Positions 38,134-47,640 of a stretch of 64,000 nucleotides of DNA are shown here, in pieces. The stretch's first letter is position 1; each line of letters begins with the position of its first letter. Under the pieces are notes generated by a model. The model saw only the letters and a list, made by a program, of their open reading frames with translations, made no database searches and was not told the origin of the DNA. The stretch is from Eledone cirrhosa (taxonomy: Eukaryota; Mollusca; Cephalopoda; Octopoda; Eledonidae). The stretch lies in contig OZ024749.1 of the NCBI GenBank assembly GCA_964016885.1, positions 32,656,517-32,720,516 on the forward strand, in the 5' to 3' direction. A program made the translations under genes and the position numbers.

Positions 38134-41100
38134 GGGATGTGAGAGTAATAAACTGTAAGGAAGTAAAGAGTCTTTGACTCCAAATGACATCCTGATACAT
38201 AAACTGCCTGCCTTGAGTATTTTAAACCTGCTGGAGTTCATTCCTCTCCAGGTCTGAATGCAGCTAATTTCTTTGAGAGAAAGAGAAAGAGAGATAGAAG
38301 AAACAGGTACTGTATTTATCAACCTTGAAAAAATGAAAGGCGGACTTGATTTCAACAGGATTTGAACACAGAATGGAGTGAATCAAAACAAATATCAAGG
38401 CATTTTTAATTCAATTTCCTAGTGACTTTGCTAATTTGCTGCCTCAATAAACAGTACCATTAACTAATAAAGTTTCAATAAATTATGATGACATTGAAAA
38501 TGTAAAAAAACTTACCTTATCAACATGAAAAATTAAATCTAACTCACAGACATTTTCAAAACACTTGTCCAACGTTTCAACAAATACCTAAAAAAAAAAA
38601 AAAATGTTATAAACATTTACTCTATTTTTCCATGCTAGCATGGGTTGGCATGATGATTTGAGACAATGTTTGAGACAGATATAGCGACCAACACTTTTAG
38701 TTGCCTCTTACAACATGCAAATATATAGTGTATCTAGTCTAAAACATGGAAACTGTACTGAAAAAAGAAATAATCTGATTCACTTTATTGACAGATTCTA
38801 TCTTTAATGATTCTTCTTGCTTTTGAACAAGAACTGTCTCTTTGGACAAAGTACGCCTCTAAAATTGTCAAGAAGACCGAGGGTGTCTTAGCATCACTCA
38901 GCAAGACCTTTGTCATCCGCTCTCCAGCTATCTATTTAAAGCTGCACATGACTATGGTGCGGCCACACTTAGAATTTGCATCACCAGTCTGGAACCCCTA
39001 TCTTGCTCAGAACATTGACCGCCTGGAAACTGTTCAGAGACGTGCAACCAAGCAAATACCCTCTATCAGGCATCTACCATACTCTGAACGCCTTGCTTCC
39101 CTGGGCATGGATACATTGAAGCTCCGACGTCTGGCAACTGACTTGGTAAACAAATACCCACAAAATTATTAACCATCTTGCCAACAACAACCCTGAGTAC
39201 CTTTTTGATTTCCATGTGTCTAACACACGTGGGCATGCCCACAAAGTCAGAAAACAGCACAGTTCCCACGACTTTTGGAAAAATCTTTTCACGCTTAGAG
39301 TTGCTGAAGCATGGAACAAACTACTTGCATCAGTTGTTAGCTGTCGAAACACTGCATCCTTTAAAACCTCCATGCTTCCTGAGATTCGCCAACACTACCC
39401 CTAATATTCCCCCTCCATACACATACACACATGTATATCATGACTCATACACTATTCACTTCCCTGACATTTGTATATTATTCTATGTACTATACATGCA
39501 CCTTTGACGAGTTGTAGTGCACCTGAGCACTTTACACAATAATTTTATTATTAAAGGCATCAGCTGATAAAAATTTTTAAATCCACATTAGACCATTTTA
39601 CTCACCTGAATTAGATCCAAAATACCAAGTTCACTTTCTGACGAATCAACACAGAACACGAAGTATAAAGTTGCATAGTGCCGATATATAAGTTTGAAAT
39701 CTGCACCACCTATCAACCTAAAATATAAAGATGTGTAATGTTTATATAAGTTGTGTAGCGTTTATAAAAGATGTGTAGTGTTTATATAAAGATGTGTGTG
39801 TGTTGCTATATGGAAGTAAAACATGGACGCTTGCATCCAAACAACAAAAGCACCTTGATGCCACTTACACTCGCCTGCTTCAGCGCATTCAGAACATAAG
39901 CTGGCAACATCTGCCTTTGAGAGAGAGATATATGCCGGCCTTGCACGCATATCTGTCGTTGCACGTAAGAAGAGAGTAAAATTTGCTGGCCACTGCCATC
40001 GTGCCACCTACGAGGCTGTGTTCCCATTAGTGCTTTGGAAACCACAAGCAGTCACTAATAACAGGGGGTGCAAGCTCTCCTACTCTGATGTCATCTCCAG
40101 AGATTCTGGTGCTGAAATCCAGGACTTGGCAATGAACAACAGACCCACATGGAGATCAATTGTTGAGTCCATTTCGGCCGAGGCCCCTGGATGATGATAT
40201 ATGTTGTGTAGTGTTTATATAAGATGTGTAGTGTCTATATAAGTTTCAAGCATCTATATGTTAAGATACATGGTAAAAACATTTGAAATACCTTGAACTG
40301 TTAGCAAGTCATGGAATATCTGGTGTTTGTGAGCAGCTAATATATATGAGGGTGGTGGTTGCTTTTAATATGTCATACAGGTTGTGAGAGAATTACTGCA
40401 TATACTCAAATATAAGCCCCCAACCTATTTTGTGTCTTGGAAATGGGCAAAAATCACAAAATAACGTTTATAAGCCATTATGTTTCACATCCATCGAAGC
40501 ATATTTACTTCATTTCTCTCTAGTCCTTGCATATCCTCAGCATTTACTGCTAGTCATGAAATTCATTATGAGCTCAAGAAGTATATCAAAAGAAAATATC
40601 CTAACTTTTCTTTTCGTTTTTGAATATATTGCAAATCCTGACTAAATTTAAAACTGCTATTTATCGCTAGAATATATCAAGTGAGCCATTCTTCTACACT
40701 AAACTTTGGAACAGGAACCATGCTAACAAGTTCTGAAAAATTGTTATAAAGCTATAGTTACTTACGTGCCACCTTCAAGGAAGTTACAAACATTGTCATC
40801 TCTTTTAGATACAAGATGGAAAGTTTCTCTAATAATCTGCTGTTGGACATCTTCAGGCTGTTTGAGGAAACAGAATTTTACTTTTTCTTAGTTTAAAAAA
40901 ATAAAATTAAAAACATTAAAAAATAAAAAATTCTATACTGTCAAGATTCAATAATGGAATTCCAATTCCTTGGCAAATATCATCATCATCACTGTTTAAC
41001 ACCTTTTTTCCACGCTACAATGAGTTAGATGAGTTGTTCAGATGTGAGCCAAGCCAGAGCAGATAACTCACAATGGACCAATTTTGGTTTGGTTTCTATG

Positions 41101-43042
41101 GCTGGATGCTTTTCCTAATGCTAACCACATTTACAGTGTGTACTGGGGGAGCTTTTACCGTGGCACCAAAATGGCCACTTTACAGTGTGGTCTAGGTGCT
41201 TTTTTATTGTGACAGCTACACGACCACTTTAGTGTGGACTGGGTGCTTTTTATATCATCATCATTATTTAACGTCTATTGTCCATGCTTTACATAGGTTA
41301 GACAGTTTAGATGACCATGCCTGGCTCATACAATTTGATTTTGGTTGTTTTATTACTAGATACTCTTCCTAATGTCAACCATATTACATGTATTGAGAGC
41401 TTTTTCATAGCAATACATATGTGTGTGAGTGTGTTTGTGCATGTACATATATAACCCTCCAATAGCATAGAGAGGGCTCTTTACTCAAACAATGACTGCC
41501 ACCCAGTACATTATGTAAAGTGGTTGGTGTTAGGAAGGGCTTCCAACCATAGAAACAAAGCCAATGGGTTGAGAGGACATTTCAGTCATGACACAGCAAC
41601 CGCTCTAGTGCTGGTGACATGAAAAATACACTCAATACACTCTGTATGGAAGTTGGTGAAAGGAAGGGCATCCAGGCAAAGGAACAGTGCCAAACAAAGT
41701 GTTGGCGCCACACACCCAATACACTCTTTGAAGTGATAGGTGATAGTTAACACATTCGTGTCAAAGACATGGCAACCTCCTTAATGCTGGTGCCATAGTA
41801 AAATGCACCCACAGCACTCTGTATAGTGTGAGAACGTATGTAAGCAAGATATATCCTCTACCCCAATAAATAGCAACGATTAAGTACTGACGTGGCTTAT
41901 AACGACCCATGCAATGAATACGAAGTTAAATGATGATGATTACACATACATAATGCACACGTATGCATCATCATTTAACGTCCATTCCCCCAGTGTGTGT
42001 GTGTGTACACACACACATGCTTTTGCAGACATAGAAATATAGACAGAAAAATGAAAGGCTACATATATGTATTTGACCTAAACTATCGGAGAGTAGAAGG
42101 CAAGTAGTTGGGTATTAATTATATGCAAATAGACACAAGGAGTGAATGGAGAGAACATACGTACACAGAGACAGAAAAAATGGATCGGAAATGTGAGATA
42201 TGGAGCAGCATTGAGAGAAGGGAAGAGGTGAGATTTTGAAACAGCTGGAGATAGATTAGAAATATCATGTGAATGGAGAGCAGCTGAACAAATAAGAAAC
42301 TGTATAAAATATTCTTGTATGTTGAAGAGGGGAAATATTTTAGGGATGTTTCGTTTTAGGTAAGTAAAATTCAAAGCAATATACAGTGAAGGTGAATGAA
42401 GTGTAGCAGGCTTTTTTTTTATTGTAAATATTCACCTCTTGAACTCTTTTCTTTCTTTTTAATCAATAAACTGAAATATATATCTGAACATTATTACATT
42501 ATTTTCTGAATGATTTATTTGTGAAGTCTTTTTCGATACCAAAGTGTTTGCAGTCAACCGCCGTTTAGTAAAACATAATCTCAACATGACCGTGTAGACG
42601 GATACGAGTTCCAGGAAAAAAAAGAATCTTGTCTAAGGTTCCGATGAGATTTACTCATTTTACTCAGATTAACTTTATAAATGGGATTTTCCGTTGACAT
42701 TAATTCACATTCATTCTATTGACTGCGAAACATACTTGATTTTAAAGTAGAATATATTGATGTATTCACAATCACTATAGATTAATATTCTGGGAGTATA
42801 TTTATATTTATAGGAATTATTAAAAGTTATTTAAGTATATAGAGACACATCACATTAAACGTTATTTAAGTATAAGACATCACATTAAAATGGTTAATTC
42901 AGAATTTCAACTTCAGTTTTAGAAAAGTGGGAGGTAACCAGACGGCACAACTAAAGTTAATGTATTTACTCACATAAAACTGGAAGAATTTAGATAGTCT
43001 CGGTTTTCCGTGATTATTAAATACTAATATTGCCTTAATCAT
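28767..43042 (-). CDS. AP3S1/AP3S2-like: AP-3 adaptor complex subunit sigma, complete six-exon gene
   Basis: Joining minus-strand exons 43042-42974, 40857-40766, 39717-39606, 38587-38516, 37237-37130 and 28886-28767 gives 573 nt, an uninterrupted frame of 190 residues plus stop; the human AP3S proteins have about 193. All five introns are GT-AG, with phases 0, 2, 0, 0, 0. The product starts MIKAILVFNNHGKPRLSK, continues with IYRHYATLYFVFCVDSSESE and MGGMVLETNMSEIL, and ends in APARAVSAVKEMN followed by a short variable tail, which is the AP-3 sigma signature. By family knowledge, sigma is the small subunit of the AP-3 heterotetramer that sorts cargo from endosomes to lysosome-related organelles and synaptic-vesicle-like carriers. 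Introns measure 2116, 1048, 1018, 1278 and 8243 bp. The start is the first ATG, preceded by a plausible 5' UTR. Vertebrates have two paralogues, and I cannot say which is closer. Confidence 0.96.
28915..29018 (+). repeat. SINE/LINE tail fragment in AP3S intron 5
   Basis: atgagcaagacgtggtcacc, then (GAT)n. It starts only about 30 bp from the exon 6 acceptor. Confidence 0.75.
29035..31190 (-). pseudogene. RTE-like LINE, 5'-truncated, with PHD-like finger
   Basis: On the minus strand: the start of RT (KDMKTGKAAGPSEIVAEMLK, about 31000); FGFVSGKSTTDVLFIVRQLQ; a frame break near 30620; EKAFDRVPRSIIWWALRKLG; GVHQGSVLSPLLFII; the catalytic LLYADDLMLIAES; then a cysteine-rich insert (CSVCRKGV, CPKCKVLVHKRC, FICGRC) of PHD/treble-clef type; SFCYLGDKIS; another break near 29850; and the C-terminal SETWALCAEDIHRLERNEAC region to 29391. 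The 3' UTR (29035-29390) ends in (GAT)n. The endonuclease is missing. It lies in AP3S intron 5 in the gene's own orientation. Confidence 0.88.
31195..32495 (-). pseudogene. RTE-like LINE, second truncated copy
   Basis: It is closely similar to the previous element through the PHD-like finger, the C-terminal region (31582-32139) and the 3' UTR (31195-31580), but truncated within RT. A frameshift near 32110 splits the finger-containing and C-terminal parts, and one codon is missing in the HKRC-S-GITGK region. (TA)n lies at both ends. Confidence 0.88.
32670..33090 (+). repeat. SINE/LINE tail repeat, doubled
   Basis: Two successive ggtgataggaagggtgtcca / ggagataggaaaggtatcca modules, then gacccgtccaacccttgctt and (GAT)n. 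Confidence 0.75.
33100..33320. mobile_element. Diverged relative of the 19075 MITE
   Basis: It shares gaacatgaaataagtatgaa-type interior, gtgtgactgaagaactttga and an end reading gtgtttttgattggtagtat. Confidence 0.5.
33400..33540. repeat. Degenerate ~26-bp minisatellite
   Basis: Units around gagttaatggctactttttg, about five copies. Confidence 0.65.
33541..34019. other. No gene; CA/TA-rich at the end
   Basis: Unique-looking to 33870, then (CA)n and (TA)n mixtures. Confidence 0.4.
34020..34175 (-). repeat. B-type SINE fragment
   Basis: It contains accaaattccacttacaagg, ggctatagtagaacacactt and ttaaccactcagccatttat. Confidence 0.6.
34180..34665. other. No recognised feature
   Basis: AT-rich, with one short (GAT)n and a plus-strand ORF of 95 codons lacking any motif. 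Confidence 0.4.
34670..35115 (-). pseudogene. LINE pol C-terminus (GHESWV type)
   Basis: The minus frame reads LTYGHESWVMTERVQLRIQV, then GFLQRVFGVTLFNRVHSLQI, followed by broken codons to a terminal HDPLWNKWEKK-like end. It is the same lineage as 17414-17689 and 62740-62945. Confidence 0.75.
35205..35350 (+). repeat. Dispersed MITE-like repeat (type 2)
   Basis: cctttcattaccatattttt, tttgaaaataagaaataatt, tttttcattattgagctgat and aaggtttttagatgaaata match 46795-46965 (reversed) and parts of 1-360 and 10060-10185. Confidence 0.7.
35420..35530 (+). repeat. SINE/LINE tail fragment
   Basis: catcccatccaacttatgtt, tggtgtggaaaaggagacat, then (GAT)n-like repeats. Confidence 0.6.
35836..36056 (+). 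mobile_element. piggyBac-like MITE, copy f
   Basis: TTAA at 35832-35835 and 36057-36060; ends CACTTTAGCATTCAC and AAATGCTTAAAGG. It lies in AP3S intron 5. Confidence 0.88.
36278..36465. repeat. ~62-bp minisatellite, three copies
   Basis: Units start atggatatgaaaatggtagt and end gtattgaacctcatagcc. Confidence 0.8.
36640..36995 (-). pseudogene. C2H2 zinc-finger relic split by a SINE
   Basis: Minus-strand pieces in different frames read KHKLIHTEENPYHCEIYGNL, SHTEEKPYVEISGKL and GHLEIHTGETNL, that is, H-TGE/TEE-KPY linkers and finger halves with Cys lost and stops present. A SINE fragment (36709-36838) interrupts it, flanked by gtgaccattagtgataaa and gtgacattagtgataaa. It lies in AP3S intron 5. 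Confidence 0.75.
36709..36838 (+). repeat. K-type SINE 3' fragment with long TSD
   Basis: gtactctatctctccttctt, ctaggtttaaaatgtccaag and caactccaccacgagtaaca match the distal part of the SINE. The 17-18 bp flanking duplications (36691-36708 and 36839-36855) differ by one base. Confidence 0.75.
37130..37237 (-). CDS. AP3S1/AP3S2-like: AP3S exon 5
   Basis: This 108-nt exon encodes 36 residues, VHYILSELVMGGMVLETNMS then EILTRIDEQNKLEKTE. The donor is CTGAG|gtaagt. The long intron 5, packed with LINEs, follows it. Confidence 0.95.
37555..37710 (-). repeat. SINE/LINE tail fragment, three modules
   Basis: Repeated ttgttgtgtcgccatcatga and accactttacagtgtggga modules. Confidence 0.65.
37759..38073 (+). 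repeat. tRNA-derived SINE (type A) lacking its B box
   Basis: The head is atggaggcacatggcttagt; caatcga joins directly to ctgggtgatgtgttg, deleting the ggttgtgagttcaattct stretch. The body and (GAT)n tail are normal. It lies in AP3S intron 4. Confidence 0.9.
38155..38420 (-). repeat. K-type SINE, long form
   Basis: In reverse: gagtattttaaacctgctgg, ctctccaggtctgaatgcag, tatcaaccttgaaaaaatga and aacaggatttgaacacagaa. Confidence 0.75.
38516..38587 (-). CDS. AP3S1/AP3S2-like: AP3S exon 4
   Basis: This 72-nt exon encodes 24 residues, VFVETLDKCFENVCELDL then IFHVDK. The acceptor is a T-rich tract ending in tag and the donor is GATAAG|gtaag. Confidence 0.95.
38620..38720 (-). repeat. SINE/LINE tail fragment
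   Basis: tttttccatgctagcatggg and acttttagttgcctcttaca, about 35 bp from AP3S exon 4. Confidence 0.55.
38795..39555 (+). pseudogene. CR1-like LINE, 3' end, antisense to AP3S
   Basis: An open frame 38807-39172 reads LEFASPVWNPYLAQNIDRLE, VQRRATKQIPSIRHLPYSER and GMDTLKLRRLATDLVNK. After a shift, SNTRGHAHKVRKQHSSHDFW and EAWNKLLASVV, then a 3' UTR ending gcactttacacaataatttt. It lies in AP3S intron 3 and ends about 50 bp from exon 3. Confidence 0.88.
39606..39717 (-). CDS. AP3S1/AP3S2-like: AP3S exon 3
   Basis: This 112-nt exon lies between an acceptor ending in ttag and donor ATTCAG|gtgag. It completes the split codon and encodes LIGGADFKLIYRHYATLYF then VFCVDSSESELGILDLIQ, the most conserved stretch of AP-3 sigma. 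Confidence 0.95.
39795..40195 (+). pseudogene. LINE pol C-terminus relic
   Basis: VLLYGSKTWTLASKQQKHLD then TYTRLLQRIQNISWQH, followed after breaks by a stretch resembling KLSYPDVISRDSG and a dip at the end. It lies in AP3S intron 2 and is a different lineage from the other pol relics. Confidence 0.7.
40766..40857 (-). CDS. AP3S1/AP3S2-like: AP3S exon 2
   Basis: This 92-nt exon follows the acceptor cctcaaacag and ends at donor GGCAC|gtaag. It encodes PEDVQQQIIRETFHLVSKRD then DNVCNFLEGG, and it leaves two bases of a split Thr codon (phase 2). Confidence 0.95.
40980..41420 (-). repeat. Two SINE/LINE tail repeats in tandem
   Basis: (CAT)n with cactgtttaacacctttttt and a second catcatcattatttaacgtc at about 41258. 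Both contain gatgcttttcctaatgctaa-like modules. Confidence 0.7.
41500..41935 (+). repeat. SINE/LINE tail repeat, several modules
   Basis: Three modules of ttggtgttaggaagggcttc type, ending ttaaatgatgatgat. Confidence 0.7.
41990..42960. other. AP3S intron 1, no further feature recognised
   Basis: Mostly AT-rich unique DNA. The minus-strand frame over 42078-42374 shows no motif and is not flanked by convincing splice sites. Confidence 0.5.
42974..43042 (-). CDS. AP3S1/AP3S2-like: AP3S exon 1 (start codon)
   Basis: This 69-nt coding exon encodes 23 residues from MIKAILVFNNHG to KFFQFY and ends at a strong donor, TTTTAT|gtgagt. It is the N-terminal beta strand of the longin-like sigma fold. The position matching human Tyr-Gln-Pro-Tyr reads Phe-Gln-Phe-Tyr. 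Confidence 0.95.
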
Positions 43043-43200
43043 AATTTCACCAAAAAATATCAGGCAGTGATAAATGTTATCGTTCCATTCTTAGATTTAC
43101 GTTGACGACAACAATAATGGCGGAATAAGGCTCGACGACAGAATTGTCTCAAGTTGTCGAACTTGGGGCTTCGTCCGAACAAAGTATTTTAGGCTGACAC
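43043..43200 (-). promoter_or_regulatory. Probable AP3S 5' UTR and promoter-proximal DNA
   Basis: This is higher in GC and CpG (tcgtcgagcc, cggacgaagc) than the AT-rich surroundings and lies just upstream of the start codon. No TATA box is evident; the exact transcript start cannot be read from sequence. Confidence 0.4.
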
Positions 43201-43204
43201 ACAC

Positions 43205-43239
43205 ACACCGTCTCTCTCTTATTCTGATTATATATATAA

Positions 43240-43276
<37 letters not shown>

Positions 43277-43420
43277 CATATGTATATACATATATATATA
43301 TATATATATAATCATATATATAAATATATATATATAATCATATATACATATATTTATATTTATACACACACACACATATATATATAGAGAAAGAGAGAGT
43401 GAGAGAGAGAGAGGAGGAGG
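43205..43420. repeat. (TA)n-rich microsatellite block
   Basis: Alternating (TA)n, atcatatata and a final (GA)n. Confidence 0.85.
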
Positions 43421-43450
43421 GGGTGGAGTTTGCAGTGCTGAGACCGGGAA

Positions 43451-43632
43451 GACCACTAACCATGGAAGTACTCAATACATGGGGAGATGCAAGCTGATAC
43501 CACTTTGTATTTTACATATTTCTCTCTCTCTCTCTCTCTCTTCTATATATATATAGGGAGAAGAGAGAGAGAAATATGTAAAATACCAAGTGGTATCAGC
43601 TTGCATCTCCCCATGTATTGAGTTAGTGGTCT
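43451..43632. repeat. Large inverted repeat (hairpin)
   Basis: The left arm 43471-43530 (ctcaatacatggggagatgc, aagctgataccactttgtat) pairs with the right arm 43566-43622 almost completely. Outer gaccactaac/gttagtggtc pair too, with a 10-base insert on the left. The loop is (CT)n-(TA)n. Confidence 0.9.
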
Positions 43633-43732
43633 CCTCGGCCGCACTTTAGTACTCATTCAATCTATGAAGACCTGTCCAATCTTTCCTTGCAGAGAAAGTG
43701 GATGTATATAAATATATATGTAGTTATATTCA

Positions 43733-43734
<2 letters not shown>

Positions 43735-43778
<44 letters not shown>

Positions 43779-43780
43779 TA
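43735..43780. repeat. (TA)n microsatellite
   Basis: About 44 bp pure TA. Confidence 0.9.
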
Positions 43781-44135
43781 AAGTGAGGCCACTGACCTCC
43801 CAGACTGAGACCGGTGATTCTACCATGTGTATGTTATCGTGGCACCAGCAAAGAGAGGTTGCAGTGACTTTGACACAACTGAAGGGTTCTCCCAACCCTT
43901 TATTCAGCAAGCTTTCTATGAAAGGATGCCTTTATCACCAACCACTTTAAAGCATGTACTGGGTGCATTTATCATGTCAACCAACAACTGAAGGGTCCTC
44001 TCAATCACTCTTTTTTCTCTTTAGGCATGGTTTCTACAGTGGAGTGCCCTTCCTGTTGCCAACCACCTTACAGAGTGTACCAGGTGCATTTCGTGGCACC
44101 AACATTAGAGAGGTTGTTGGTGTTTATCCTAATGA
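43780..44135 (-). repeat. SINE/LINE tail modules
   Basis: actgaagggttctcccaacc, aaaggatgcctttatcacca and agtgcccttcctgttgccaa are reverse-orientation tail modules. Confidence 0.6.
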
Positions 44136-44139
44136 AAGA

Positions 44140-44852
44140 GCCTTCTCTGCACTGTGGGTGATAGAAGGGAGGTAAGTATGAAGTTACGGTAGATATGGTG
44201 TGATTTGATAGGGTGATGAGTGGGGAAGGGGATGCAATGATGAGAACACTGAAGTGGTGGAAATGGGGGCTTCATGGATGTTTGTTTTGGTTATTAGCTC
44301 TAGGGTGGGGATGGCACTCACCAGGGCTGAGAAGGGGAAATTTAATGATGGAGAGAATAGCTTAGGAGTGATATTGGAGGGTGCAGGGGTGGGGGTGAAT
44401 AGGGGTGAAGAGAGTAGGTACCAGGGTACAACAATGAAAGTATCTAGGGACTTTTGAGGAGGTAGCAGCTATGGAGTAAATGCTGGAATAGCCATGATGG
44501 ATGGTGTGATGGGTGTGTAGTGATGGTGAGGATAGCTGCTAGGGAGTGTTAGTGGAAAGAATGGAAAAGTCAGGTCACATTGTATGCTGTTGTTTGGGTT
44601 TGATGGGTAACCAAACAGTCAGCATAGCTAGAACTATCTATGCAGATAGCCATGTCACTTATTCTATCTTTACACATGCCCTCCAAACTTCTCTATAATT
44701 CATTAGTCTTCTAAGCTCTTGAGTCCCCATTTTCTCACAATAGTAAGAGATGGGAAGAGACGGAGGCAGTGACAGTGAGAGTTTGGTTTCTTTTGTGTTC
44801 GGACCTGGTGTACATTTAAATATAATTGTTTTATATTTCATCATTGACGTTT

Positions 44853-44888
<36 letters not shown>

Positions 44889-45230
44889 TATGTATGCAAA
44901 TAAACACTAAAAATCCACTCTTTTATCTTCCAGCAGGTTATCAATATAATTTCTTTTCATTCTACCACAGAACAAGATCGCTTGCTATCTCCTATGGTGA
45001 CAAACACAATGATCTGCAAGTTTTATTCTCCTTTACCCTATCTTTTCTGTTATTAGTAGAAATTGCTGATACAATTCTCTGCTGGTCAGTTTCTATTTCC
45101 ATGTAACATTAAGTACCATGTATAACATTCCTGTAGAGCAGACATCAGACATCAATTTTTGTTTCTAGTTGCTTTGTTATGCTCCATGTATTTCATCCTT
45201 ACAACAGAACAGACTCCATTGTTGCAATAA
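44140..45230. other. No gene recognised
   Basis: 44180-44560 is G-rich and degenerate-repetitive (ggtgatgagtggggaagggg). 44850-44890 is (TA)n. The rest is unique AT-rich DNA. Confidence 0.45.
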
Positions 45231-45231
45231 A

Positions 45232-46366
45232 ACAGGACAATATTTACATATTTACCTGTGTAGTGTGGGACAATATTTACATATATACCTGTGTAGTGTG
45301 GGACAATATTTACATATACACCTGTGTAGTGTGGGACAATATTTACATATACACTTGTGTAGTGTGGGACAATATTTAACTGTAGTGTAAGACAATACTT
45401 ACATATACACCTGAGTAGTGTGGGACAATATTTACATATACACCTGTGTAGTGTGGGACAATACTTACATATACACCTGAGTAGTGTGGGACAATATTTA
45501 CATATACACCTGTGTAGTGTGGGACAATATTTACATATACACCTGTGTAGTGTGGGACAATATTTACATATACACCTGTGTAGGGTAGGACAATATTTAC
45601 ATATACACCTGTGTAGTGTGGGACAATACTTACATATACACCTGTGTAGGGGAGGACAATATTTACATATACACCTGTGTAGGGGAGGACAATATTTACA
45701 TATACACCTGTGTAGTGTGGGACAATACTTACATATACACCTGTGTAGGGGAGGACAATATTTACATATACACCTGTGTAGTGTGGGACAATACTTACAT
45801 ATACACCTGTGTAGGGGAGGACAATATTTACATATACACATGTGTAGTGTGGGACAATATTTACATATATACCTGTGTAGGGTAGGACAATATTTACATA
45901 TACACCTGTGTAGTGTGGGACAATACTTACATATACACCTGAGTAGTGTGGGACAATATTTACATATACACCTGTGTAGTGTGGGACAATACTTACATAT
46001 ACACCTGAGTAGTGTGGGACAATATTTACATATACACCTGTGTAGTGTGGGACATTTACATGTATACCTGAGTAGTGTGGGACAATATTTACATATACAC
46101 CTGTGTAGTGTGGGACATTTACATGTATACCTGAGTAGTGTGGGACAATATTTACATATATACCTGTGTAGTGTGGGACAATATTTACATATATACCTGT
46201 GTAGGGTAGGACAATATTTACATATACACCTGTGTAGTGTGGGACAATATTTACATATACACCTGTGTAGGGTAGGACAATATTTACATATATACCTGTG
46301 TAGTGTGGGACAATACTTACATATATACCTGTGTAGGGTAGGACAATATTTACATATATACTCTGT
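45232..46366. repeat. 33-bp tandem array, about 34 copies
   Basis: The unit is tgtgggacaatatttacata then tacacctgtgtag. Variants alternate (gagtag, gggtagga, ggggagga, acttaca). Because 33 is a multiple of three and the unit lacks stops in several frames, long frames run on both strands (for example about 350 codons minus, 320 codons plus) with an 11-residue repeat such as HYTGVYVNIVP. Confidence 0.97.
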
Positions 46367-46494
46367 AAATATTCCACCATAATTATCAGTACTGTAAAGA
46401 TGAAGTTGTTTTCAACTGTCTCCTCATTTGACACTTCTGGTTAATTTACTGTTATTGAGTGTAAATGACCAATAAAGCATATCTCTTGTAGAGA

Positions 46495-46780
46495 GTGCAT
46501 GGCTTAGTGGTGAGGGCATTCAGTGCACAATTGTAAAAATCACATTCGATTCCCAGTGGCACATTGTGTTCTTGATCAAGACACTTTATTTCACATTTCT
46601 TCAGTCCACACAGCTGGCTAAAATAATTTGTACCTGTAATTCAATGGGCCAATCTTGTCATATCCTGTATCATATTGAATCTCTCTGAGAAATACGTTAA
46701 GGGTGTCCATGTCTGTGGAATGCTCAGCCACTTGCACATTAATTTCGCAGGCAGGCTTTTTCATTGATTAAACAACTAGA
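46495..46780 (+). repeat. B-type tRNA-derived SINE, near full length
   Basis: The head is gagtgcatggcttagtggtg with acattcgattcccagtggca, then ttcttgatcaagacacttta, gtttgtacctgtaattcaat-like sequence, ggaatgctcagccacttgca and gattaaacaactagaaccct. Confidence 0.82.
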
Positions 46781-46794
46781 ACCCTCATATAGAA

Positions 46795-46965
46795 AAAAAA
46801 ACCTTCTATTACAATTTTATGTAAGAACCTTTAAGTTAAGTTCCAGCATCAGATTAATGATGAGATAATTAGTTATATTACTAAATCCCACCAAATTCTT
46901 GGTTATTTAAAAATTATAGACAGTGTGTTTCATTAGAAATATGGTAATAAAAGGGTTAAAAACGT
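46795..46965 (-). repeat. Dispersed MITE-like repeat (type 2), whole copy
   Basis: ttatgtaagaacctttaagt, gttatattactaaatcccac, tcattagaaatatggtaata and a terminal agggttaa. Confidence 0.7.
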
Positions 46966-46969
46966 GAAA

Positions 46970-47340
46970 AATAAAACTTACAGGACAAATTTGTGCATAA
47001 TATTTTATTCCAAAACAATAATATAACATAAAATAAATCGTCAATACAAAATTGTAAATTTCCACTACAATGTGTTTATAATATTTTTATGTACTTGTGA
47101 TTTTTCTAAGTTAAAACTCCACATCTAAGAAAAATCTATATCAATTTTTGTAGATATATTTCACAAGAAATATATCAGCAAATGAGAAGATTAAAATAAA
47201 CTGTTAAATTAATTTCTCCTTCATTCTTTCTTAGTTGTTTGTCTTCTTAGCTGAACTTCTCAGTTGCTAACAGCTGTATAGAATCACACATTTGATATAT
47301 GGTGACAAATGAACATAAAAGACTATAGAATATATGTATA
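46970..47340. other. AT-rich DNA, no feature
   Basis: No ORF or repeat recognised. Confidence 0.4.
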
Positions 47341-47344
47341 TATG

Positions 47345-47640
47345 AACCCGTAACTCCTGATGGAGTTGTGACATTTGTCGTTTTTTGGGTATTGTAAACC
47401 TGGTGAAGCCTATCTTCTTCTCCGGGTCTGACCATGGCTGATTTCTTCCAGAGAAGGAAGAGGGAGAGTGATGAAGAGGAAATGAGAAATAATTGATCCC
47501 AGTAGAGAACTGTTACTTTTTTTTTTATTGACCTTGAAAGGATGAAAGGCAAAGTTGACCTTGGTGCGATTTGGACTCGGAGAGCAGAGATCTGGAACGA
47601 ACACCACAAAGCATTCAATTCAACATTCTAACAGCTCTGC
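47345..47640 (-). repeat. K-type SINE, long form, single internal unit
   Basis: taactcctgatggagttgtg, ctccgggtctgaccatggct, ttgatcccagtagagaactg, ttgaccttgaaaggatgaaa and acattctaacagctctgc. This is the unexpanded counterpart of 1640-2760. Confidence 0.85.

Noticed and set aside
42078..42374. 98-codon minus-strand ORF in AP3S intron 1
   Set aside because: Lies between confirmed exons 1 and 2, has no flanking splice signals that keep the AP3S frame, and no family motif.
45152..46434. Long ORFs on both strands over the 33-bp array
   Set aside because: They are a by-product of a stop-free unit whose length is divisible by three; no splice sites, no unique sequence and both strands are equally open.
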